From positions 62,001 to 126,000 of the forward strand of contig JAVKOQ010000069.1 of NCBI GenBank assembly GCA_031835245.1: a stretch of 64,000 bases of DNA, in the 5' to 3' direction. The notes below the pieces were generated by a model that made no database searches, was not told the DNA's origin, and worked only from the letters and a program-made list of their open reading frames with translations. Below are positions 9,675 to 21,731 of the stretch, piece by piece (position 1 is the stretch's first letter; each line of letters begins with the position of its first letter). Both the position numbers and the translations under genes were made by a program. Origin of the DNA: Balamuthia mandrillaris (lineage: Eukaryota > Discosea > Longamoebia > Balamuthiidae).

Positions 9675-11891
9675 ATGCGTCGCGTGATGAAACGATTGAA
9701 GAAGAGGAAAGCCTCATCCTCAGGGGGAAGAGCCGCTTCGGGCATCGAGGAGGCCAGCGAGAGAGACAGAAACACGAAAACGTTCAGGACCGCCCACAAA
9801 AATGAAGAAGAAGAGAACGAAGCAACAAGACCAGAGGAAGAGGAAGAGGAGGAGGGAGAGGAGGGAGGAAGAGAAGAAGAGGAAGAGGAAGAAGGAGAAG
9901 AAGGAGAGGATGATGAAGAAGAAGAGGTTGCAGCTATTGATTCCGTGGCAGACCAGCTTCAACAAGAGCACATAAATCAATCTCCCAAAGTGCTACACGA
10001 CCACGGCCCCTATCTAGCCGCTCCCATCCACCTCCTCCTTCAGCAAGCCCTCTCCCTTCACCAGCCTCACCTCCCTCCTTCTTCTCACATGGAGGAAGAA
10101 GAAGAAGAGGAAGAAGAATATCCTCACTTTCCGCCCTCGCAACAACAACAGCAAGGCCCTCCCTTTTATTTTCAGCTGGAGATGTTGCCGTTGGAAGTGG
10201 CTCTTCACATCATGTCCTTGTTGGACGTGCGCTCGTTGTGCGTGGCGTCCAGGGTCAGCAGGGTTTACCGACGGTTGGCCGAGGATGACACGCTGTGGTT
10301 CGCCTTGTACAGGAGCAGGTGGATGAGGAGCGGCTCCACTTGCTTCGTGGGCTATGGCTGGAAGCAGCGGTATTGCGAGAGGCTTGGGCTCAACAAGAAA
10401 TGGAACTTTGAAGTGTTTGTGGCTTCCTTTTTCTTTCTTCTGCTTCCCTTGTTTTGTTAACATAGTCATTCTTTTACTTGAAAAAACTAGCAATGACCAA
10501 AAGTTCTTTGGAAAACCACAAGTGTTTGAGGCTTCGCGCTCGACTGCAAACTTCTCAGTGCGAAAATTACAAGTGGACGATAACCTTTTGGTTGCCTCTG
10601 TTGAACATCTGTCTGGAGATGTTTGTATGTTGCTGTACCTCTTCTCTTCATCGTTCTCTTCTCTCACTTTTTCTTAACTCCCAAGGCAACTCATTGCAAA
10701 TATGGGGGCTACACACCAGGAGTCACGAAAGTTTATACAGCGTCCCAGCCATCGTTTCATTTCATTTCCAGGGCTCTCTCTGTGTTTCCGGTTGCAGTAA
10801 TGGTGTTGTTCAAGGTACGATTTTTAAAATAGAAAAGGAAGAGAAACGGAGAGCGAACAAAAGGCAAGCACGAGAGAAGCAGAGAGGGAGCCAGGAACCA
10901 AGAAAGAATTCTAAATATTTGGCTTATTGGGATTATGAAGTTTGGGACATAGGGCTTAATGCAAGGCCGTTGGGCTCGTTTACTCTACAACCACAAACCT
11001 TTACGAGCATGCGCGAGCGAAGACCACCACGTGTTACTAACGTCTTCATCGACATGCACGAATCGAATTGCATTCTTGCCAGCGATTCTTACTCTTGTGT
11101 CCATGTTTGTTCCGCTCCTTTTATTATTATTTCCTTCTTCCGTTGTTTGTTATATCTCATCTCTTTCTGTCTTCTTCAATTCTTCTTTCTTTCTTTATGC
11201 TCTGTCTTTGTTTTGTAGCTTCTCGACCTTCGCACCGGCAAGCCCACCAAACGGTTAAGCCATCAACGCCGCTTCCCGCTGCGCGTCTCCGCGATGCTCT
11301 CCGCTCGCCACTATAACCTTTTCACCGGATTAGAAGATGGATATATCTTCCGATGGGATTTGAGGAACGAGAAGAGACCATTGGCCGAGGTGGCGAGCAT
11401 TCATCAGGATACTGGCGTTGACAATATCTCTTTGGGAGACACACGCATCTTGACTAGCTCCCAACGATTTAACGTTGGTGCGTTGTCTTTTTGTTTGTTC
11501 CTCTCTCTCTCATTAATTAACTTTTACAATAGCATGGAGCTCGGATTTGTCATCTTCGCACGAGATTGAACTGTGGAGTTCCGCCAAGAACATATCACTG
11601 CATCACAACGTGCTCATCTACAGTCTTGGAAACGCCATCTATGGGCACCTTCTCAGCCAAAGCCACTGTATTTTATCAACCTCCACCAAACTATTCGATT
11701 CAAAGCCGCAGAACGTCGGCAATGCAGCCACGCCAACTCTGCAAACATTCATCCCGAATCAAAGGCGTGGGAAGGACAAGCCCGACCCAAGAACGGAGGA
11801 TGAGATGAGGCACTTGGATTTCAGTTGGGAGAGGATGGCCTACGCATTGAAGAATCGGCCTTCAACAGTATTCTACTGTCCGTCCCTCTGA
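9675..11891 (+). CDS. F-box protein with C-terminal WD40/beta-propeller-like region
   Basis: Exon 1 (9675-10412) has a basic start, a long Glu/Asp run (about residues 40-90), and an F-box: EMLPLEVALHIMSLLDVRSLCVASRVSRVYRRLAEDDTLW, which includes the usual Skp1-binding pattern. Later exons (near 10490-10625, 10685-10815, 10950-11105, 11219-11475, 11535-11891) carry WD-like strands such as GSLCVSGCSNGVVQ, LLDLRTGKPTKRL, NLFTGLEDGYIFRWDLRNEKRP and SSSHEIELWSSAKN. The protein is therefore probably an SCF substrate receptor. Junctions are given as ranges because the first intron's phase could not be settled by eye. The last exon frame ends in FYCPSL and stop at 11889-11891. The stop is 104 bp from the convergent RasGAP-RhoGAP gene. 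Confidence 0.8.
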
Positions 11892-11995
11892 TGAAGCTCT
11901 CTCTCCCTCTCTCTCTCTCTTCTCAAGCAAGCTTTATTGTTGGATATAACAAATACTATTAGACACATTCAAAAAAAAAATAGGCATGTATGAGT

Positions 11996-14900
11996 TCAGC
12001 GATGGGCGGCACATCGCAGCGCGTTGTCGGTAACGTAAAAAGCAGAGGGAAGCAGTGGAGAATAACAGACGCTGCAGAGGAAGCAGCCGCTGTGCCAATG
12101 CTTGCCCAGGGCCATCAAAAAGCTCTCTCCGGGGCCGAAACCTCCGTTGCATTTGCTGCAAACCTCGCTTTTGGAGCTCGTTCGTTGTGGATGATGGAGG
12201 CTGTTGAGGGTAGGAATAGAAGAGGAGGAGGAGCTTGGGGACGGAGAAGGAGAGGGATAAGGAGAAGCGGATGGAGAGGAAGGAGAGGAGGATGTGCGGG
12301 AGTAACAAGGAAGACAGATGGGTTGGCTGCCCTTCGAGACAAACTTGGACTGAGTGCCGATAGTGCATCCGCAATGGAGACAACGGAAGCAACGAGCGTG
12401 CCAATGCTTGCCCAACGCCGAGAGCGGAGCATCTCCCTCTCGCAGAGGAAACGAAGAAGAAGAGGAAGGAGAAGAAGCAAGAGGAATGGGAGCAGTGAGA
12501 ATGGATGCTCTGCAGCCGTGACAGGTGGGAGGAGCCATGACGGAAGTACTGGCGGGAGACGATGTAGCCCCTGAGCCATAACAGCCTGCGCAAAGGAAAG
12601 CCGGGCCAACAATGTAGAACGACTGCGTGCCCAAAGGAGTTTTGCAGTGCCCACAAAGGAAGCAGTGGTTGTGATAGGTGGCACTGTCAAGACGCAGGAA
12701 CTCCTCGTGGATCTCCAAACCGCATGCCTTGCATGAATGCAGGCTGGCTTTGGTTTGTTGGAGGAGAGGACCGAGAGGAGGCACGACGGGAGGAGCGTTC
12801 ATCTGCTGATGATGCTGTCTTCTGATCTGTATTTGTGGAGGAGGGGAGGTGTGCGGTCGCGTGGCAATCGCGGGGCTCGGAGGAGAGAAAGTGGGATATG
12901 GCGAAGGAGAAGATGACGAAGGCGAATCACGGGATATCCTGTCCAAGGAGGAATTGTACGGCAGCTGAGTTCGATTGTTGGTGGGCGAGGATGATGAGAC
13001 GTGCACACGAGGAGAGACGAGCGAGAGAGGGGAAGGTCTATATGGCTGTTGTAGTTGCGGTGGCTCCTGCCTCTGCAGGGCGGCCGCTGCTTCTTCCTCC
13101 TTCCTCCTTCGCAGGATTTCTTTGAGGTAGGCCAGCTTCTTCTCGTTGCGGATTCTCTCTCGCTCCTTGCGTTTCTCTTCCAGCAGCATCCAAAGCTTGT
13201 CCTCCAGAGCCATTCGTCTTTCCTCCACATGGAGCTCTCTCATCCTTCTGGCTCTCTCCTGCTCACGTCGCTTACGCTCCTCTTCCTCTTGTTGGCTTTC
13301 CTCTCTTTCTGCTCCTTCCTCCTCTTCAACTTCTTCCGCTTCTTCTGCTTCTTCTTCTTTTATGCCTTGCCTTAATGGTTCCTGTATGATTCTCTCCTGC
13401 GCTCGTTTGCCAGCTCTTTCAAGGTATTCCACTTGTTCTTCTGCTTCTTCTTGTTCAACTTGCAATTTGCTCCAACTGCGTCGTTCCTCTTCAATCTCAC
13501 GTTGTTTTGCCAGCTCCACGACAAGATCTTCCTCCATCTTTTTCAATCGCTCCTGTTCCTCTCGTAGCATCTGTTTCTCTTGTTCCTCTTCTTCTTGCTG
13601 TTGCGTGCTTATCGAAACGGCCGTGGAAGCAGCGGAAGCAGCAGAAGGTGAACTCAGCGATGCTTCCACGCCATCGTACACGACCACCAGCTCGGCATGA
13701 GACGGTTGCTGCTTGAGGTTTCTGTTAGGAGGGCTGCTGTTCCTCTGCGTCTTTCCGTAAGCTCTCGTCCATCCTGATTGCACCACCACACCACGCTGTG
13801 GTTTGGGTGGGCTTTTTTCTTCGTTCTTCGCCACCACTCTTACCGCGGTTGGCATTGGCGTTGGTAACGAAAGTTGCCTATGAGCATTGCTGTTGTTGCT
13901 GCTGTTGGAGCCATCTCCCGTTTCCACAACCAAAGTTGAAGAAGAGGAAGAAGAGGGTGGCGAGGAAGGGGAGATGGCCGAAGGAGAAGGTTTGTTCCAA
14001 TGACGAAGGACGTACAGCAAAAAGCGCTTCTGCATGTCAAATCCAGCAAGCAATGATGCCATGTCCTCCTCAGCGCAGCCCTCGTGCTCCGCCACTCGGA
14101 TCAAGCAAGGGGAGAAGACCATGGCCAGGTTCTCGTCCGTCATCTTGGTGGCTTTGACCACTTCCTCCGCCAGCATGGTGCGTTGAAGGAACTCCACCAT
14201 GTATATCATGATCTCTCGCTCCAACTCCGGCAAAGCCAACACAATGTCTATTGGTGTTTCTTTTGTGTTGATGATGTTGGCGTTGTTGCTGCTCTCGTTG
14301 TTGCTCTCGGTGTTAGCAGAAGAGACTGTCTGATCTGTTTTCGGACTGTTGAGCTGTCTTCTCCAAGTTGCTGTCTTGCTATTAGCGGTGTTTGCGGTGG
14401 TGGGCAGCTCGTTGCTATCGTCTTCAACGTTTGCTACAGCTTGTTTGCAGCGTTGAGCATAGTGAAGGGGGACTAAAGGGGTGGGCAAGTCTCGAAAGAG
14501 CTTTTTCAACATGCAGGCCGGCACGTGCGGGGAGTGGTTGGTCTTGACATAGTCCAAGTCACCGTGCTCCAATTTCTCTATGGCTTTGGTCATCTCTCCA
14601 AATGGAGGTCCTTGCCTAACATATCATATAAGAAACGTAAGAGAGGCGAGAAGCAAAGAAGAGAACGAGAGAAGATAGCAACAATCAAGAAGAGACAGAG
14701 AGCATTACCGAAAGATTCCTTCGGACCGACATCCTCCATTCAGGGCGGTGGCTTCAGCCAGTGCAATAATAGCAAGCGGTATCCTTACTCCCGGATGCGT
14801 TTCCTTCTGTCTCTCCATGAGTGTGGCCAAAGGCACACCGAATACTTTACGACTCTTGCCCTTTCGGGTGCCTCCTGTTTTTCTTGCGCTGCTCTCCTTT

Positions 14901-16266
14901 CGTATGACCCCAGTAATGGCCTTCCACGGTCGCGACGAGGTGCGTCGCTTCACTCGACTGCGTTTACGCTCCTCCGGAAACGCGGCCGCTTCTTTCTCTG
15001 CCTCTTTCATCCAGGTCTCCAGTTTGGAGAACGTGAGCTTGTTCTCCTCGTTTTGTTGGGACCATAAGCTGCACAGGCTGCTCATCGACTCCGAGATGAG
15101 CTCGTAGAGAGGTATCATGGTCTCGCAGTTCCATCGCGTTGTGTCGCGTGCCTCTGTCAGTGGTTCTGATATCTGTTATGCGAACCGTTTAGGTATTTAT
15201 GAGAAGACAGAATGGAGAAGAAGAACAAGCAGAAGCAGAGGAAGAGGAAGAAGAACAAGAAGAGTAAACAGGAACAAAAGAAGCGGGATTAAAAGTTAGA
15301 GCACCTCAAGCAGAGAGGCATAGAAGTTGTGAAGGATGGGAATTTTGTTGGTGATGAAGTCATTGAATGGCAGCATATAAGGCTCTTTCTTAAAGAGCTG
15401 CTCATTCACCAGGTTTTGAAGCAACTTCACCACAAGCAAAAGTCCTCTATGTTCTGCTGCATTTATTTCTGGTAGAGAGTACATCTATTAGTGAACGTAA
15501 CAGCCAGAGAGGTAACTGAATAAAGGAAAGAACAAAGAATAGAAGAAGAAAAAAGAAGAAGAAGAAGAACAAAAAGAAGAAGAACAAGAACAAGAACAGC
15601 GAGAAGATAAAGAAGAACAAGAAGAAAAAAGCAAAGCAGCAAGAAGCAAGCAGATAGAAGGGAGAAAAAGAAACCTGATACAAGATTATAGTGTACAGGA
15701 TTGGCAAGAGCAGGATTCAAAAAGTGGAGAAAGAGCAAACTGCTCACCCCAATAAAGCGGCTGCCCGCAAACCTTTGCTCAGAACAGTCTCCCAAATGCT
15801 TACATAACACCCGAAGCCGCCTTTTTGGTAGACGAAAGCGAAGAGGAGCAAAGTAACGAAAAACCAAAGCCAAAGCCAAAACGAAAAACAAAACGTTAAA
15901 ACAAAAAGTAAAAGAAAGAAGAGAAAGAACAAAGAGTGCAGAGACATACGGAGAAAAAAGGTGGACAGAATTGACGATGGTGGTAAACGCTTGCTCCGCC
16001 AAGCGATGGAGATGTTCTCTGTTCTTCTCTATATTCTCCTCCGGAGCGGCCTTCAAGTCGTCCAACTCGAAGGAGCCGCCTTTGGCCACTACCTCTCTGG
16101 CAGCCAGCACTATGCTGGGCACGTAGTGTTCCAGAAAGACGCGACCATCCGCGAACAAGAACTGAGTCAACACTTTCATCTCCATGTTGCTGAACCGCAA
16201 CAGCATCGCTGGTGACTCTGTTTGGGTGTTTCTGACGTGAGAAAGAGGGTTTGGTAACAAAGAAAT

Positions 16267-16309
<43 letters not shown>

Positions 16310-16897
16310 CAGAGAAGCAGAGAAAGGAGAAGAGAAGAAGTAAGAGAGGAAATTAGAGGGAGGAGAGAAGGAGAAGAGAAGAGAACGAAAGAAGTAAAAA
16401 TAGGAGAAAGAGAGAAAGAGAGAAAGAGACGTAGATAGCAGATAAGAGGAGGGTGAAGAGTATTAACTGGCTTGAAGAACGTCATGCGAAATAATGTGGC
16501 GCATCAAGGGCAAGGCCTGACCGTTATAGCACAGCACCTGCGCAAGCGCCCTGCCATATACTTCCGGGCTTTTGGCGGCACCGGCCGACCCCCCGGACAA
16601 AGCCAAAGCGGAAGGAGGAGAGGAAGGGGGAGAAGAAGAAGCAGGAGGAGAGGAGGAGAGGATAGCGTTGGCAAGAGTGGCAGCGTTTCGTTTGATAGCC
16701 GCACATTCAGCGAGGAGAAAGCGTTGAAGGGACAAATTGGAGACCAGCATCTCTTCCAGTTGAAGGAGGTTCGGGTAGAGCTCCGCATGGTTGGCACCGG
16801 AACCGGTGCTGCTGCTGGCGCTGTTGGTTCCCGAGGAAGAGAGAGCCACCTTCTTGAGGGCACCCGCTCCTCCGGAGGAAGTAAGCGGGGAAGACAT
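11996..16897 (-). CDS. RasGAP-RhoGAP-triple LIM protein, 1363 aa
   Basis: Six exons: 16897-16468, 16217-15950, 15820-15675, 15468-15305, 15172-14709 and 14615-11996; phases agree throughout (4092 nt). Residues about 40-400 form a RasGAP domain: likely arginine finger in LLRFSNMEMK and the signature FLHFLNPALANP. Residues about 445-675 form a RhoGAP domain: FGVPLATLM, EGIFR with the catalytic Arg codon split by an intron, then the core LPELEREIMIYMVEFL and LAMVFSPCLIR. A 70-residue low-complexity insert interrupts the RhoGAP domain. A charged coiled coil (about 780-960) and Ser/Pro-rich linker lead to three LIM zinc-binding domains at the C-terminus (CKACGLEI, CHGCRASI, CSKCNGGFG). It should turn off Ras and Rho-family GTPases near actin. 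Combining both GAPs with LIM domains is unusual. The start is the first ATG of exon 1. Confidence 0.9.
16262..16385. repeat. GA-rich microsatellite in RasGAP gene intron 1
   Basis: About 20 GA units, then GAGAA-rich sequence. It reads as CT on the sense strand of the gene, just upstream (5') of the acceptor at 16218. Confidence 0.85.
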
Positions 16898-17451
16898 TTT
16901 TTTTGGTTTATAATGCCTTCTTTTTTACAGCAATTGTAAACCTGTGTGTTTCTTTATTACAAAAGCTGAACCGAAAGGAGAGCGGTTTTTTTTTTGTTGT
17001 TAATAGTTAGAAGGTTGTTTTGGTATAATAAGAGGATAGTAACTTTGCAAACCTTTTGTTTCCTTCAGTACTAATTCCTCTTTCTTTTTGTTGCTGTTTC
17101 TTTTGGGATTTTTAATGACCAAAACGAAAAATAACGAAAAATATTTACAGTTACGTTTCCTATAATGTGCAAGAATTAATGAAACGGTGCAGGCCAATAT
17201 CTGATCCTCCGTCGCATGAATGTGATTAAGATTTGGACTCTTTTTGCTCTTTTCCATGTAAAATTAATCGGTCTAGTTTCTACAAGGGTTGAGCAATGTT
17301 TGTGGAGTTTTTCAGCACCACTAGAACAGCTCGAATGACGTAAGCCTCGACCAATCAGCAGCCGCCATCGCTATATCTGAAAGTGAAAAAAGAGGTGTAA
17401 CGCAGAAACGGAATCTACTTTGGGATAGCACAGGACAGAACACAAGAACAA
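16898..17451. promoter_or_regulatory. Divergent intergenic region with CRE- and CCAAT-like boxes
   Basis: 553 bp between the starts of the RasGAP gene (-) and the EF-hand gene (+). About 110 bp before the EF-hand ATG is GAATGACGTAAG (CRE-like) and then ACCAATCAG (CCAAT-like). A minus-strand open frame at 17000-17257 (MEKSKKSPNLNHIHATEDQ..., 85 codons) contains internal splice-like sites; it could be a small gene or chance, and I could not assign it. Confidence 0.4.
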
Positions 17452-17954
17452 ATGGCAGCACATTTGCGGCGTTGGAGCGTGAGCGAGGCGGTTCGACGGA
17501 AGGAAGAGCTCGACTTTACACAGGACAAGAAAGTCAAGAAAAAGAAAGACAAGGAGAAGAAAGAGAAGAAAGAGAAGAAGAAGCACAAACTGAAGGAGAA
17601 ACACTCCTTGACGTTGCCCATCAGCTTTGCTCACCACCAAAGGGGCAAAAGCGTGGACCTCACATCGAAAAGCAAGTCACCCTGGTTCGAAGAGGAGAAA
17701 GAAAATGACAACGCAAATGCAAAGGGGACACCGACCCATAAGAGACGAGGGAGCCTCTCCGCCAGCACCATCATCTTCGGCCAGCTGAAGACCAGGCCTG
17801 AGCAGACGGAGGTGACCATCGACGAGGTCATCAGCGTTCTCTCCCGCTTGTTGAAGGGCTTGCTCACCGCCTCTCAGGTGGAGTCCATGGTGTGTAAATA
17901 TTGTAACTCCAAGGGCATCACCTCTGAGGTCTCTTGCCTCAACGAAAGGTAAGA

Positions 17955-17997
<43 letters not shown>

Positions 17998-18428
17998 AGA
18001 GAAACAAACATTCACCCAAAAGAGGTAATTTCAGGGAATTTAAAGGGCTGATGAATCGGCTGTTGGATGAGTGGATAGAAGAGATGGACACCGACAAAAA
18101 CGGGTCCATATCGAAAACGGAGTTCTACAACAACCTCAAAGAGGTTCATGGGTGGCAGGTCTCTTCTTTCTTCTTCCTTTTTCCCATCCATTGCTCTGCT
18201 TCCTTCTCATCTTTTTTTTTAAACACAATCCTGGTAATGCTGTAGACGTGGTTGATCAAGAGTCACATCAACAAAACGTTTGACAACGCGGTGGCGGCAG
18301 CGGATGTGGATGGAGACCAACAGCTCGGCAAAGAAGAGATCAAGGCTTTGTTGAAAAAATTTGCAGTGGGCGAATTGGAAATGAGTTCCGTGCTGTGTCT
18401 TCCTCCTCTCTCCAAGTTATTCATTTGA
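17452..18428 (+). CDS. EF-hand calcium-binding protein, 267 aa
   Basis: Three exons: 17452-17948, 18035-18158 and 18246-18428 (804 nt). The N-terminal half is very basic (about residues 24-50 mostly Lys/Glu) with a Ser-rich stretch. The C-terminal half holds two EF-hands: loop DTDKNGSISKTEF in exon 2 and DVDGDQQLGKEEI in exon 3, each with acidic residues at loop positions 1, 3, 5 and 12 or close substitutes. A helix-rich segment before them (TIDEVISVLSRLLKGL) may be a further degenerate EF-hand. Role: calcium sensing, partner unknown. The stop TGA overlaps AATAAA. Intron 1 has GA repeats on the sense strand, an exception to the usual pyrimidine bias. Confidence 0.85.
17956..17998. repeat. (GA)n microsatellite in EF-hand gene intron 1
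   Basis: About 20 GA units on the sense strand, right after the donor GTAAGA at 17949. Confidence 0.9.
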
Positions 18429-18429
18429 A

Positions 18430-18590
18430 TAAAAAAAGAAGAAAGAAGGAAACGACAAGAAAGAAACGACAAGAAAGAAAGAAAGAAACCACAAGAAAGA
18501 AAGAAAGAAAGAAAGAAAGAAACGACAAGGAACGACAAGAAAGAAAGAAAGAAAGAAACGACTAGAAAGAAAGAAGAAAGCCGGCTGGAA
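18430..18590. repeat. (GAAA)n-rich repeat between convergent genes
   Basis: GAAA/GACAAGAAA units fill the 167 bp between the EF-hand stop (18428) and the SH3-JmjC stop (18596). Both 3' UTRs must lie in it. Confidence 0.85.
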
Positions 18591-18595
18591 AGTAC

Positions 18596-21500
18596 TTATT
18601 CAAGCTTGTGAATGAATCCAGCAAAGTTGAGAACACGCAGCAATCTGAGAAGTTGTTCTTTCTCTTCTTCTTCGTTATTCTCCTTTTGTTGTTGTCGGCT
18701 GCCTTCTTTGAAGATGGCGATGAGATCTTTCCACAAGAAGACGTTCTCTGATTGTGCTGAAATCAACCATCGAAGTGGGTGCAGCATTTCTTTCTCTTCG
18801 ACGATGATGCTAACATGAGAGTTGGAACGAAAATCGTCATTTCCGAAGCCAACGTCCACCGTAAACGCGAAACAACTGTCACTATCATCCACGCCAAAAC
18901 GAAGTTTAAAGTATTCTTTGTCGGATAACTTTCCGTCGTTGAATCTCTTCCTTTTAGGTTTGTTCTTGCTCTTCTTTTCAACGCTGTTGTCGATGTGACT
19001 TCGCATTTCATCAGCATCATCAAATTCGTCTTCGCTGTCTTCTTCATCGTCATCATCTTCATCGACAGCAATGGGATTGCCATAATCGTTGTTATCATAA
19101 ATGGGTTCTTCATCACTGTCAAAGATGCTTTCATCCACAATAATATTCTTCCTTCGTTCATTGCGTGCTTCTTCGTCTTCTTCGTCCTCTTCATCCATTC
19201 CACCTCCAAACACGAGGTCATCCTCATCTTCTTCTGCATCTTTATTTGTTGCTTTGTCGTCTTCTCCCAAAAGTCGTTGACATCTTTTTTGCAAGGCGTT
19301 CGCTTCTTCTTGTTCTTCTCTTTCGTCTAAAGCTTTCATGCCTTCTTCCATTTCCACTAACACGGCGATTGGATTCTTTCTAAAACGGAGGCCACTAATT
19401 TCTCCTTCCGACTTCATCGTTTCTACCAAATCTCTTGTTGCTGCCATCACAACTTCGTTCTTATTCAAGTCTTTCAACCGTAAAACCATCTTTTCGCCAT
19501 AACGATAATTATCGTTTGCGTTGTCCAAAGACGTCGAAGAAGGAGAAGAAAAGAGTGATGAAGTAGAAGAAGTTGAGGAGGCAGTCGGATTCGCTTTTGG
19601 CCGATTCTCTAAGAAGAGGCAAGTAGGCAAAAGATCTTCTGCTCTGAGAGCCGAAAGCTCTTTTGGCAATTCTTCTAAAAGTTGTTGTAAATGAGCGCGA
19701 GCAGAGACAGGAGAAGCAACTGTGATGTGTTCTCTCCATTGCTCATTCTTCCAGAGCAACTGCCGAAATGCGTTGCAAAGAAGGTCTCCCCATTTGGCAG
19801 TGTCCATGGAGAAATTGATAGAGAAGGAACCTACTTCATCCGACTCAGAAACAACGTGATGGTAGTAACCAGCGGGAAAGTAAAATACTGATCCTGGTCT
19901 TTTTTTATGTATTAGTAACTTTTGAAAGGATGAGAGGAGAAGAAAAATATATTGAAAAATACCTTAAAATAAAAGTTTGAGCTTTGGAGAAGTCCAACGC
20001 AGGGACTTGTCCTCTGGAGTAAAATCGATGGCATTTGCGTTGTTCCTTTGTTGTTTCAAGGGAATGAGATTTCGAACCGGCTGAAATAAGAAAAAAAAAA
20101 AGAAAGAGCGCAAGCGACAGATAAGGGAAAGAAACGATAAGAGACAAGGAAATATACCCTATATTTTTTGCTTGGATGATAGCTGGGATTCTGACAGTTA
20201 GTGACAGGGCTGTTTATGTAGGAAGGAACGATGGTCCAGCGCTTTGTTCCTCTGACTTGAACGGTGAAGTTTTCTTGACCATCAAAATGCCAGTCCGTCA
20301 CATGTTCTCCTTTGCAGGCGAAGCATTCGATGTCTCCACCAAAGTCTTTTCAAAGGAGGAAAAGCAGGTTACAACAGCAATCGATTTAAAAAAAAAAAGA
20401 AACGTTTACCTCCTTTTATCTCCAGGCCAAAGTTGGTGCCCAGGTCTCTGGCAAGAGGTATGATGAATTTTTGCTGAGTCTCAATGGAAGGGTTGAAGTA
20501 GATGCTACATCCGCTTTGATAAAACTTCTTTGCGTTTTCGTTATCCACATAAAGATATTGTAATCCAACATCGACATCGTCCTCATCGTTCTCTTCTTCT
20601 TCATCATCTTCATTTTCCCTTTCTGTTGTTGTTTGCATATCCCCATCTTCTTTCTTCTTCTCTTTCTTATTCTTTTTGCGACGTCGGATCTGATTGAGAG
20701 ACTGAACCCATGCGATTAACTCGGTGGCTTCATCTAAGAGAGGTTCAACTTTAAAGTCCAGAAAGGCAGATTGGAGGCCGCGTAAGCGTTCTCCAGCTCC
20801 CAGCACACAAAACGCTTTCTTCTTCCACACTCTGTTTTTGTCATAGAAGAGAGAGAATGCTCAATTTTTTGTTGTGGTGGACAGACCGAAAAGAGAAGAG
20901 AAACAGAGGTATAGAGAGTGAGAGTGAGAGTGAGAGAGTGAATGAGTGAGTGTGAGAGTGAAAGAGAGTGAAAGAGAGTGAGAGAGAGGGAGATGGTTTA
21001 CTTTTCAAGAAATTCGGTTCTCGAAAGTGGCCACACGAAACAGTCCAAGCCTTTGTTATTACAATAGCAGAGAAAGAGGGTTGGTAAGCCAACAAAAATA
21101 ACGTTCTTAGATGTGAAAAGAGAAAACGAGAAGAGAAAGAAAAGAGAGAAGAGAAAAAAGCAAACCTTCAGTCAGCGGAGGCGGTTTGTTGCTTGCGGAA
21201 AGCACGGAAAACAACGAGAAAGAACCGGAGGAGGGAGCGAACAACGAAGAAGTCGAAGCGGAGGAAGAAGCAGCAGCAGAAGAAGAAGACGAAGAAGCAG
21301 TGGTATCACCCCCAAAGACCGCGTCCTTGAACCAAATGACCTCATTGTCAGTGTCCTTCGTCAACAGCTTTTTCGCTTCGCTCTCCGGCAAATGGTTCTG
21401 ATTTTTTTTTTTTTTGTTGTAGTTAACGCGAGGAGAGAAGAGAAGAGAGAAAAGCCAATCTTACATAAATCAAACGAACGGAATTGGCAGGGAACAATCC

Positions 21501-21731
21501 GGAGCTCTTTTGGGGGACGCCAGCCGCGACCTCCTCTTCCGTCGCCGTAGCTACGGCGGCTTCGGAACGGCCCGTCGTCCCGAAGAGCCAGCTCTCGTTG
21601 CTGCGGTTCCAGTCCACCAGGATGCGGTCCCCCTTCTTGAAGCTGAGCTGGTTGAACAGGATGGAGGAGTGATCCTTCAGCGCCTCCACCAGCGTCGCAC
21701 CGCCGCTCCCGCTGCTTCTGCTGCTACTCAT
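18596..21731 (-). CDS. SH3-JmjC (2-oxoglutarate oxygenase) fusion protein
   Basis: Seven exons: 21731-21465, 21397-21166, 21050-21002, 20831-20410, 20345-20158, 20080-19963 and 19898-18596. Exon 1 encodes an SH3 domain (LFNQLSFKKGDRILVDWN, SWLFGTTG, SGLFPANSVRLIY). Exons 3-7 encode a JmjC/cupin domain: entry segment FVWPLSRTEFLEKVWKKK, iron ligands His and Asp in WHFDGQENF, and the distal His in FYFPAGYYHHV. The fold uses Fe(II) and 2-oxoglutarate to hydroxylate proteins; the substrate is unknown. A long acidic region and a helical C-terminus follow. SH3 and JmjC are joined because exon 2 (phase 1) and exon 3 match and no start lies between them. Exon 6 reads as RNLIPLKQQRNN at its start but QTFILR at its end, in frames one base apart, so one base appears to be missing (T-run near 20010-20020 is a candidate). 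Confidence 0.8.
20880..20998. repeat. (GAGAGT)n-like microsatellite in SH3-JmjC intron 3
   Basis: Purine repeats on the plus strand (pyrimidine on the sense strand) in the intron between exons ending at 21002 and starting at 20831. Confidence 0.8.

Noticed and set aside
19963-19970. In-frame TAA read as sense codon (altered genetic code) in SH3-JmjC exon 6
   Set aside because: TAA and TGA end other genes normally here; the correct frame at that point is another one, so a one-base indel explains it better.
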